Assembly (NCBI GenBank): GCA_013329085.1
Contig: DUKX01000012.1
Coordinates: forward strand, 1-5,399
Direction of reading: 5' to 3'
DNA length: 5,399 nucleotides
Source of the DNA: Methanofastidiosum sp.
GTDB lineage: Archaea > Methanobacteriota_B > Thermococci > Methanofastidiosales > Methanofastidiosaceae
Made by a program: the position numbers and the translations under genes. Under the pieces are notes generated by a model that saw nothing but the letters and a program-made list of their open reading frames with translations, did not search any database and was not told the origin of the DNA. This document shows positions 1-5,059 of the stretch, one piece after another (position 1 is the stretch's first letter; each line of letters begins with the position of its first letter).

Positions 1-949
1 CAGTTGTTTTAGTTCTGATGGGTATCCCGCCAGCAATTTTGATTGCAGTCTCAACTTCTCTCTGTTTGTTTGGTGCTAGTGCATACATGCACCCTCCACC
101 ACCTGCACCAGTTATCTTTGCGCCAAGAGCCCCAGAAATCCTTGATGCAAATACGAGCTCTGATAACTCTTTTGTTGAAACACCTATGGCTTCAAGAAGG
201 CCATTATTGATGTTCATCAAAGCTCCAAGTTCTTTTAAATCACCGTTATCGCCCAATATTATCTTTCCCTTTTCTGCTATCTCACCCATGGCATCCATAA
301 TGTCATTAACGATCCCGGGATACTCCTCTTTCAACGCCTTTACTTTTTCAAGAAGAATCTTTGTGCTTCCCTTTTCTCCAGTATATCCAACTATCAGTGG
401 AACATTTGGTGCGGAGAATCTTTCAATCTTTCCTTTCTTAAAATAAAGTCCGCCACCAAGAGCTGAAACTGCAGGGTCAATCCCACTTGAACTTCCCTGG
501 ACTTCAAACTCAACTTCTTTTCCCATTCTAGCTATTTCCTCGTTTTTAAGTTTCATTTCAAGAAGCTCTGAAAGAAGTTTTAATGTTGGGACAACAACGG
601 CAGCAGATGAGCCAAGTCCAGCACCAACAGGGATGTCAGATTTTATAGATATCTCAAAGCCTTTCCTTGAACCGTATTCAGTGAATACCCGCTCTATAGC
701 CGACTTAACATAAGATACCACAAAGCCAGCCTTGCCATAATCAGTTCCTAAAAAAACTTCCTCTTCAGAAAATGATATGCTGAGGCCCGGTATTTTAAGG
801 TCATTCGCATGGATCTTGATTATTTTCTCATTCAATAGCTTTCCATCAGTATATGTGCGTAAATCTATTGCCGAAGCTATTGCACCTTTTCCGTAAACGA
901 CTGAATGCTCCCCAAAGAGGATTATCTTACCTGGCGCAGATACTAGCAT
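1..949 (-). CDS. mvk: Mevalonate kinase (3' end cut by window edge)
   Basis: GHMP-superfamily kinase that phosphorylates mevalonate to 5-phosphomevalonate with ATP, a cytoplasmic step toward isoprenoids and archaeal ether lipids. The frame is open for 316 codons from ATG at 949-947 to the left edge. All three GHMP motifs are visible: the N-terminal PGKIILFGEHSVVYG (residues 6-20, with Lys8), the phosphate loop PVGAGLGSSAAV (107-118), and the C-terminal KITGAGGGGCM (278-288). Between them, QGSSSGID (151-158) places the likely catalytic Asp at 158, in the SGID form also seen in bacterial and eukaryotic mevalonate kinases. Archaeal enzymes are usually about 300-330 residues, so only a short tail is missing. 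The start overlaps the end of the MEMO gene by 7 nt, and GGTGGGGATC inside that gene is its likely SD. This implies translational coupling. The family assignment is very secure. Confidence 0.96.
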   Translation of the reverse strand, partial: MLVSAPGKIILFGEHSVVYGKGAIASAIDLRTYTDGKLLNEKIIKIHANDLKIPGLSISFSEEEVFLGTDYGKAGFVVSYVKSAIERVFTEYGSRKGFEISIKSDIPVGAGLGSSAAVVVPTLKLLSELLEMKLKNEEIARMGKEVEFEVQGSSSGIDPAVSALGGGLYFKKGKIERFSAPNVPLIVGYTGEKGSTKILLEKVKALKEEYPGIVNDIMDAMGEIAEKGKIILGDNGDLKELGALMNINNGLLEAIGVSTKELSELVFASRISGALGAKITGAGGGGCMYALAPNKQREVETAIKIAGGIPIRTKTT

Positions 950-1806
950 CTGATCCCCACCGAGCCATAACCTACGACAGTGCCATAATCCCCTGACGTT
1001 TCATATGAATTTGAATAATCTAAAATTCTTGCTTTTTTTGCACCTAACTCTTTCATAGACGAAAGCATAGCAGAAAGTGGGCCATAGCCACATGTGGTAT
1101 ACTCCTTACTTTCTATGAATTGATATAATCCGTCTATATCAAAATTCTCTGCCATTTTAAGAATCTCCATGTCATTGTTCTTTATCCACAAAAGGGTCTC
1201 TTCTTTGCCGCCCTTAATTGGGCTATACCCAAATCGACTGCCATAGTGGACCAGATCACTTGAAGCGATTACCCCCAAAGGTTCTTTGCTTGATTTAGCA
1301 ATCGCCTTTCCTATATCAAGGGCCGTCTCTTTATCCTGAATTCCCATGCATATCGGGACAAAAGTTATGTCTTTTTTTATGTACTGTAAAAATGGCAGTT
1401 GGACCTCTATCGAATGCTCATATTTATGGGCGGCAGAATCGACTCCAATGAATCCTGAATTTTCAACTATTTTTGAGGCGAGTTCTTCATTTATTTTTAT
1501 TTCGCCAAAAGGTGTTTCCCACGAGCCTTTGTCCATCAGTGCCACAGGAAGACCTAAACCAGTATGATTTGGTCCAAGGATAACGAAAGTTTCTGCGGGA
1601 GAATTTGATAGATAATAATATGAGTGCGCCTGAGTTTTACCAGAAAAAACATACCCCGCATGAGGGCACAAGACTCCAGCGTATTTTCCTTCATCGATAA
1701 AATCAATATTCCTTTTTGCTTCTTCCATAAATTTTCCAATCATTTTTTGAAGCGCTGATTTATCTTCTGGATAAAAACTCCCGGCAACATATGGGGGCCG
1801 ATACAT
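943..1806 (-). CDS. MEMO1-family protein (AmmeMemoRadiSam system protein B)
   Basis: Complete 287-residue protein of the MEMO family. These proteins have a fold related to LigB-type class III non-heme iron dioxygenases, and their biochemical role in archaea is not established. The N-terminus RPPYVAGSFYP (residues 3-13) is the family hallmark and supports this ATG. Other motifs are PHAGYVFSGKTQAHSYY (48-64), LGPNHTG (77-83), HSIEVQLPFLQY (131-142), ASSDLVHYG (181-189) and CGYGPLSAML (239-248). His49, His81 and Cys239 match in context the metal-binding His49, His81 and Cys244 of human MEMO1; Asp184 and His187 lie in the other conserved pocket motif. It is the first gene of an operon with mevalonate kinase, a pairing common in archaea that hints at a role near isoprenoid metabolism. 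No AMMECR1 or radical-SAM partner is in the window. The leader is very short: the TATA box predicts transcription starting about at the ATG, though AAAAGG six bases upstream could also act as an SD on a longer transcript. Confidence 0.95.
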   Translation of the reverse strand: MYRPPYVAGSFYPEDKSALQKMIGKFMEEAKRNIDFIDEGKYAGVLCPHAGYVFSGKTQAHSYYYLSNSPAETFVILGPNHTGLGLPVALMDKGSWETPFGEIKINEELASKIVENSGFIGVDSAAHKYEHSIEVQLPFLQYIKKDITFVPICMGIQDKETALDIGKAIAKSSKEPLGVIASSDLVHYGSRFGYSPIKGGKEETLLWIKNNDMEILKMAENFDIDGLYQFIESKEYTTCGYGPLSAMLSSMKELGAKKARILDYSNSYETSGDYGTVVGYGSVGIRC

Positions 1807-1825
1807 ATCTATCCTTTTGACCTTG

Positions 1826-1845
1826 AAATTTATATGCCTTTCTTA
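1826..1845 (-). promoter_or_regulatory. Promoter of MEMO-mvk operon (BRE + TATA)
   Basis: Read on the minus strand, purine-rich AAGAAAGGC (BRE-like) is followed by ATATAAATTT (TATA box at 1835-1826). The archaeal spacing of about 26 nt from the box centre puts the start of transcription near 1805, essentially on the MEMO start codon, so a leaderless or nearly leaderless mRNA is predicted. The boxes are seen directly; the start site is inferred. Confidence 0.65.
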
Positions 1846-1951
1846 TTAATTTATTTTTAGAATATTCAAGATTATCCTTTTTAAATTTCTATAAATTATA
1901 AAAAAATAAACATTATCTTTAATCTTCATTAATTTTAAACTTTATTTTTGA

Positions 1952-1967
1952 GAGAAACATTTATAAG
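1952..1967 (+). promoter_or_regulatory. Promoter of the tRNA pair (BRE + TATA)
   Basis: A purine-rich GAGAAACA (BRE-like) leads directly into TTTATAAG (1960-1967), a near-ideal archaeal TATA box. The expected transcription start is about position 1990, giving a precursor with a 5' leader of roughly 14 nt before tRNA-Arg. A perfect 6-bp inverted repeat, AGATTA-N5-TAATCT (1978-1994), lies over the predicted start. Confidence 0.75.
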
Positions 1968-2003
1968 TAGCCAGCAAAGATTAAATTATAATCTAAGGCA
2001 TCG

Positions 2004-2076
2004 GGACCCGTAGCCCAGCGGATAAGGCGACGGCCTTCTAAGCCGTAGATCGAGGGTTCGAATCCCTCCGGGTCCG
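2004..2076 (+). tRNA. tRNA-Arg (anticodon UCU)
   Basis: Full cloverleaf of 73 nt. The acceptor GGACCCG (2004-2010) pairs perfectly with CGGGTCC (2069-2075), and the discriminator is G2076. The D stem is GCC/GGC (2013-2015 with 2026-2028). The anticodon stem ACGGC/GCCGT (2030-2034 with 2042-2046) encloses loop CTTCTAA, giving anticodon TCT at 2037-2039. The T arm is GAGGG-TTCGAAT-CCCTC (2052-2068). No intron is present, and CCA is not encoded (CTT follows). It reads AGA, and AGG by wobble. This fits the local genes well: all seven Arg codons in the permease are AGA or AGG. Confidence 0.97.
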
Positions 2077-2090
2077 CTTATGTTTATTCT

Positions 2091-2168
2091 AGCGGGGTAG
2101 GGCAGCTAGGAGTGCCCGGCGGGCTCATAACCCGCAGGCCAGTGGTTCAAATCCACTCCCCGCTACCA
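2091..2168 (+). tRNA. Initiator tRNA-Met (anticodon CAU), CCA encoded
   Basis: Full cloverleaf. The acceptor AGCGGGG (2091-2097) pairs perfectly with CCCCGCT (2158-2164); the discriminator is A2165 and CCA is encoded at 2166-2168. The D stem is GGGC/GCCC (2100-2103 with 2114-2117). The anticodon stem GCGGG/CCCGC (2119-2123 with 2131-2135) holds loop CTCATAA with anticodon CAT at 2126-2128. The T arm is AGTGG-TTCAAAT-CCACT (2141-2157). The A1-U72 pair and three consecutive G-C pairs next to the anticodon loop identify the initiator rather than elongator Met or the lysidine/agmatidine-type Ile tRNA. It lies 14 nt after tRNA-Arg without a visible promoter of its own, so the two are probably processed from one transcript. 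Confidence 0.95.
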
Positions 2169-2180
2169 AATTTTTTTTTA
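2169..2180 (+). terminator. Oligo-T terminator of the tRNA transcript
   Basis: Nine consecutive T residues (2171-2179) begin two bases after the encoded CCA of initiator tRNA-Met. Archaeal RNA polymerase terminates at such T tracts without needing a hairpin. The tract also separates the tRNA transcript from the convergent small membrane-protein gene, whose stop codon is at 2188-2190. Confidence 0.75.
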
Positions 2181-2187
2181 AGAAAAA

Positions 2188-2493
2188 TTATCTATTCATC
2201 AATCCATAAATAATAGCAATGTAACCTATGATGTTGATTATAAGATCAACTTCACTTCTTCCATAAAACAAAATTCTCAGCACACTCATAATAAATGGAA
2301 TTGAAAAGAGTGCGAAACCAATTGCAAAGTATTTGTAAATATCTTTCTTTGCGCTTAAATATTTTAAGTAAGCCATTATAGATATTATTGCAGTAAAAAT
2401 CAGATTAATTAATATTGTCGATGCCACAATAATTGATATGTCTAATATTATATAAATATTTGTAGACAATCTCTTTATTTTTAGTAATTTCAA
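2188..2493 (-). CDS. Small hypothetical membrane protein, about 3 TM segments
   Basis: I do not recognise this family. The 101-codon frame encodes a strongly hydrophobic protein with a basic N-terminus (KLLKIKR), a long apolar run at about residues 13-44, a second segment at about 53-76 and a third at about 82-99. Charged loops (SAKKD at 47-51, GRSEVD at 78-83) separate them, so it should sit in the cytoplasmic membrane. The first codon of the longest frame is TTG (2493-2491). A TATA-like box at 2512-2505 would start transcription near 2483, downstream of that TTG, so the TTG at codon 9 (2469-2467) is a reasonable alternative. No strong SD precedes either. It is convergent with the tRNAs. Organised membrane segments with polar turns argue for a real gene, but AT-rich DNA can give hydrophobic spurious frames. 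Confidence 0.55.
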   Translation of the reverse strand: MKLLKIKRLSTNIYIILDISIIVASTILINLIFTAIISIMAYLKYLSAKKDIYKYFAIGFALFSIPFIMSVLRILFYGRSEVDLIINIIGYIAIIYGLMNR

Positions 2494-2500
2494 CTTGGTA

Positions 2501-2514
2501 TATTTATTTAAAAA
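2501..2514 (-). promoter_or_regulatory. Possible TATA box of the small membrane-protein gene
   Basis: On the minus strand the run TTTTTAAATAAATA contains TTTAAATA (2512-2505), a reasonable archaeal TATA box. The predicted start is about 2483. The surrounding DNA is so AT-rich that a chance match is quite possible; no convincing BRE is seen. Confidence 0.35.
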
Positions 2515-2545
2515 TACATATTCATCACAATTTGAAAACTATTTC

Positions 2546-2605
2546 GGTTATTGGCTAAATTATTACCCAATTATCCACTAATATCTCATTTCAGCTAATA
2601 ACTCA
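2546..2605 (+). repeat. Repeat cluster upstream of the permease promoter, possible operator
   Basis: Two kinds of repeat lie just upstream of the permease TATA box. First, an inverted repeat ATTGG-N12-CCAAT (2550-2554 and 2567-2571), whose flanks GGTT and TATCC extend the symmetry imperfectly. Second, a direct repeat: CTAATATCTCA (2578-2588) and CTAATAACTCA (2595-2605), 10 of 11 identical with a 17-bp period. The second copy ends 9 bp before the T-run of the TATA box. Positions immediately upstream of BRE/TATA are typical for archaeal activators, and overlap with BRE/TATA is typical for repressors. The repeats are seen directly; regulatory function is inferred. Confidence 0.4.
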
Positions 2606-2613
2606 CCAAAACG

Positions 2614-2623
2614 TTTTTAAATA
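2614..2623 (+). promoter_or_regulatory. TATA box of the NCS1 permease gene
   Basis: TTTAAATA (2616-2623) within a T5-A3-TA run is preceded by CCAAAACG as a possible BRE. The predicted transcription start is about 2645, giving a leader of roughly 36 nt that carries the SD. This is the longest predicted leader in the window. A short inverted repeat TATCG/CGATA (2622-2626 and 2645-2649) spans the region from the TATA box to the predicted start. Confidence 0.6.
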
Positions 2624-2668
2624 TCGGAATACATATTAATACGTCGATAATAAGTTCGGCAAAAAAAT

Positions 2669-2674
2669 GGAGGT
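2669..2674 (+). promoter_or_regulatory. Strong Shine-Dalgarno site of the permease gene
   Basis: GGAGGT matches the complement of the archaeal 16S rRNA 3' end exactly and lies 6 nt before the ATG at 2681. It is the strongest ribosome binding site in the window and fixes the permease start, in contrast to the predicted leaderless or near-leaderless neighbours. Confidence 0.85.
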
Positions 2675-2680
2675 AAAAAG

Positions 2681-4327
2681 ATGGCAAAGTCTATTGTAAA
2701 AGAAATGAACGGGAGGTTTGAACTTACCGAAACATTGCCTGATTCTCAGCTTTACAACCAGGACTTGGCACCTGTACCTTTCGCAAAAAGAACGTGGGGA
2801 TACTACGAGTTCATTGCTATATGGGTAGGAATGTCAGTCTGTGTTCCAACATGGATGTTGGGTGCAAGCATGGTTGACGCTGGGTTCAACTGGGCAATTG
2901 TAGTCGGTACTATCGCTCTAGGTCAAATTATTGTATTGATTCCAATGGTTCTAAACTCCTTCGCCGGAGCAAAGTACGGTATACCGTTCCCTGTTTTCTT
3001 GAGAAGCGCATTTGGTATTTACGGAGCTAATATCCCAGCTTTGCTAAGGGCTATTGTTGCCATAGGATGGTTTGGAATCCAGACAATGATTATGGCCTTC
3101 GCAATTGATGGTATCTTAGTTGAACTAAGTCCAGCTGGATTCGGTGGAATGGCAGGTAGTGTAGGATTCTTTAATCTACCAATGCACACAGTCATATCCT
3201 TCTTTATATCATGGATAATGACAGTTGTAATTTGTTACTACTCTTCACCCAAACATTCTGCGCCCGGTGTAAAGTGGCTAAACGACCTTTCAGCACCATT
3301 ACTACTCCTTATCGGAATAGGTTTACTCTGGTGGGGATACTCAAATGCAGGCGGATGGGGGCCAATTTTAAGTCAGCCAACAACAGCATCTTGGGCAATC
3401 TGGCCAGCATTTTTAACAGCAATGGTAGCATACTGGGCAACTTTGGCTATTAACATATCGGACTTGACAAGGTTCGCTAAGAATCAAAAAGTTCAGTATA
3501 TAGGCCAAACTGTGGGTATGCCAACAACAATGACATTATACTCTTTCATAGGGGTAGCAGTTACATCAGCATCAGTTGTTATTTTCGGAAACGCAATCTG
3601 GGACCCAGTAGCTTTGATGATTAAGACTGGAAGTGTATTCTTCATCTACGTTGGATTAATATTCGTCATTCTAGCAACACTTACAACAAACATCGCTGCA
3701 AACATGATTGCACCAATTAACGATGTAATGCACGTTTATCCAAAGAAACTAAACTGGGAAGTTACAACTATTATCATAAGCTTGATAGGTATACTAATGC
3801 AGCCTTGGAGATTCCTTGCAGATCCGAACGCATACATATGGATATGGTTATTAGGATACGGAGCCTTCCTTGGGCCTGTTGCAGGTGTCGTTATCGCGGA
3901 CTTCTGGCTTATTAGAAAGCAAACAATTAAGCTAGATGACATATACAAGAAAGACGGGTACTACGATTTCAAGAAGACTGCAAATCCAATAATGACAGTA
4001 CTCTTATTAATCTGTGCAGCTTTGATTATGTACTTCTCAACAAAGGGATTAATCCTTGGAACAGGATGGCCCTCATGGATTACAACAGCAGTTTTAATAC
4101 TTGGAGTCTTAGGTTCGATATACCTTGGGTACTCGAAGATCCACGGAGTAAACATGGTCGGTGCAGTTTCTCTATTCCTTGGAATAGTAGTTTCAATGGG
4201 ATTACCTTTGTTAGTTCCATCAGCAGGAATGTGGACATGGTTCATAGGATTATTTGTATCATTGATACTCTACTACGTCCTCTACCCAGCATGGTATGCA
4301 AAGGACTTTAGTCCTGTGCCAAAATAA
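2681..4327 (+). CDS. NCS1-family nucleobase/hydantoin-type cation symporter
   Basis: Complete 548-residue secondary transporter of the nucleobase:cation symporter-1 family (LeuT fold, 12 membrane segments), importing a purine, pyrimidine, hydantoin or allantoin type substrate. The signature NQDLAPVPFAKRTWG (residues 26-40), the TM1 break GMSVCVPTWM (50-59), KYGIPFPV (98-105), GANIPALLRA (115-124) and NISDLTRFAK (258-267) are all characteristic. Compared with the sodium/hydantoin transporter Mhp1 (about 490 residues), GWFGIQ supplies Trp130 and Gln134 for the substrate-contacting Trp117 and Gln121. LATLTTNIAAN (331-341) supplies Ala332, Thr335, Thr336 and Asn341 for Ala309, Ser312, Thr313 (Na+ site) and Asn318 (substrate). 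The Trp220 counterpart cannot be assigned without an alignment. The correspondence suggests Na+ coupling; the exact substrate is unknown. It is about 60 residues longer than Mhp1. It appears to be transcribed alone, from its own promoter and with a T-rich terminator. Phe codons are 23 TTC to 8 TTT, unlike its neighbours, suggesting strong expression or a different origin. Confidence 0.95.
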   Translation: MAKSIVKEMNGRFELTETLPDSQLYNQDLAPVPFAKRTWGYYEFIAIWVGMSVCVPTWMLGASMVDAGFNWAIVVGTIALGQIIVLIPMVLNSFAGAKYGIPFPVFLRSAFGIYGANIPALLRAIVAIGWFGIQTMIMAFAIDGILVELSPAGFGGMAGSVGFFNLPMHTVISFFISWIMTVVICYYSSPKHSAPGVKWLNDLSAPLLLLIGIGLLWWGYSNAGGWGPILSQPTTASWAIWPAFLTAMVAYWATLAINISDLTRFAKNQKVQYIGQTVGMPTTMTLYSFIGVAVTSASVVIFGNAIWDPVALMIKTGSVFFIYVGLIFVILATLTTNIAANMIAPINDVMHVYPKKLNWEVTTIIISLIGILMQPWRFLADPNAYIWIWLLGYGAFLGPVAGVVIADFWLIRKQTIKLDDIYKKDGYYDFKKTANPIMTVLLLICAALIMYFSTKGLILGTGWPSWITTAVLILGVLGSIYLGYSKIHGVNMVGAVSLFLGIVVSMGLPLLVPSAGMWTWFIGLFVSLILYYVLYPAWYAKDFSPVPK

Positions 4328-4330
4328 AAT

Positions 4331-4361
4331 AATTTAATTTTTAATTTTTTCTTTAATTTTT
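4331..4361 (+). terminator. T-rich terminator after the permease gene
   Basis: Three T tracts (T5 at 4338-4342, T6 at 4345-4350, T5 at 4357-4361) follow the permease stop codon (4325-4327) within 35 nt. Multiple U tracts of this kind end archaeal transcripts without a hairpin. They fall just before the next promoter, so the permease and the methyltransferase are probably separate transcription units. Confidence 0.6.
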
Positions 4362-4382
4362 AAGAAAACCTTTTTAATTTAA
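4362..4382 (+). promoter_or_regulatory. Promoter of methyltransferase-transporter operon
   Basis: A purine-rich AAGAAAACC (4362-4370, BRE-like) runs into TTTTTAATTTAA (4371-4382), a TATA-like element. The expected start is near 4402, about 6 nt before the ATG at 4408, so the mRNA would be nearly leaderless. This agrees with the absence of an SD before that ATG. Confidence 0.55.
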
Positions 4383-4407
4383 TTGAATTAACTCTCTATG
4401 TGATTTT

Positions 4408-5046
4408 ATGATTGAATACCTGTTAGTATTATTTGTTTTTCTGATTTTTAGCATATGGCATTTGGCTACGTCGAAAGATTCATTTAAGAAAGCATTTACT
4501 TCAAAATTTAAATTAAGTCTTTCCTCATACACTTTGATAAGAATACCTGTTTCCCTCCTTTTTTTGGGTCTTACATTGTATCTTGTATTTTTATTTAGGA
4601 AAACAACGCCCGAGCTGTTTACCCCTATAAAAGGTCTTATCGGGATAGTGCCACCTCTTATTGCCATGTGGTTAGCCTCTTACGTTACCCTCCAAATATC
4701 TAAAGCTGACAGACTGCCTCAATATTTTGGAATACTGGATACCCCAAAGGTATTCTTTTATGATGGTGCATACTCGATTTGCAGACATCCCTTGTATTTT
4801 TCATGGCTATTGGCTGTGTGGGGATTCATAATTACAAGTCCTTACCTTCTTTACCTTGAATTTGCAATCTTAATTACACTTTTTGTGATCTACATGTCGA
4901 AAGAAGAAGAAAAAGCCATGATTGCTTTGTTTGGGGGGCGATACGTCGATTACACGAAGAGGGTACCCTTCTTACTTCCTTATGGATTCCTTAATAAAGC
5001 TACCAATGTGAAAAATTATCCAAATGAAACAATGACAAAAAAATAG
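4408..5046 (+). CDS. Membrane methyltransferase, ICMT/PEMT-like family
   Basis: Complete 212-residue integral membrane protein resembling the isoprenylcysteine carboxyl methyltransferase / phospholipid methyltransferase superfamily, which also includes NnrU and the methanethiol methyltransferase MddA. These enzymes transfer a methyl group from S-adenosylmethionine to lipid-linked or small hydrophobic acceptors. Hydrophobic segments lie at about residues 3-19, 43-63, 76-95, 130-143 and 146-163. The C-terminal SAM-binding signature is clear: GAYSICRHPLYFSW (120-133, with the RHP triad at 126-128), then KEEEKAMIALFGGRYVDY (165-182) and the closing RVPFLLP (185-191). The polar tail after 195 is weakly defined. 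There is no SD, and the TATA box predicts a leaderless-type start. An ATG ten bases upstream is followed at once by TGA, so 4408 is the start. The next gene begins 13 nt after the stop. Superfamily placement is confident, but the acceptor cannot be told from sequence. Confidence 0.85.
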   Translation: MIEYLLVLFVFLIFSIWHLATSKDSFKKAFTSKFKLSLSSYTLIRIPVSLLFLGLTLYLVFLFRKTTPELFTPIKGLIGIVPPLIAMWLASYVTLQISKADRLPQYFGILDTPKVFFYDGAYSICRHPLYFSWLLAVWGFIITSPYLLYLEFAILITLFVIYMSKEEEKAMIALFGGRYVDYTKRVPFLLPYGFLNKATNVKNYPNETMTKK

Positions 5047-5059
5047 AAGGTATTACTGC

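Noticed and set aside
18..446. Plus-strand open frame of 142 codons
   Set aside because: It is antisense to mevalonate kinase, whose minus frame carries all GHMP motifs; the plus-strand product is low-complexity with no recognisable domain and no SD.
1346..1739. Two short open frames, plus strand 1346-1567 and minus strand 1554-1739
   Set aside because: Both lie inside the MEMO gene in other frames, and the MEMO frame has complete family motifs across the whole span.
1861..1960. Possible small gene or RNA in the AT-rich stretch between MEMO and the tRNAs
   Set aside because: Frames are short and broken, there is no stable GC stem, and the stretch is explained by promoter DNA.
2091..2168. 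Reading this CAU tRNA as elongator Met or as modified Ile tRNA
   Set aside because: The A1-U72 pair and three G-C pairs abutting the anticodon loop are initiator features.
3211..4311. Four open frames of 70-94 codons inside the permease gene (two plus, two minus)
   Set aside because: They are out-of-frame shadows of a full-length NCS1 protein with conserved motifs throughout; none has its own promoter or SD.
4374..4667. Minus-strand open frame of 97 codons
   Set aside because: It overlaps the methyltransferase 5' half and its promoter on the opposite strand, and it shows no domain or membrane pattern.
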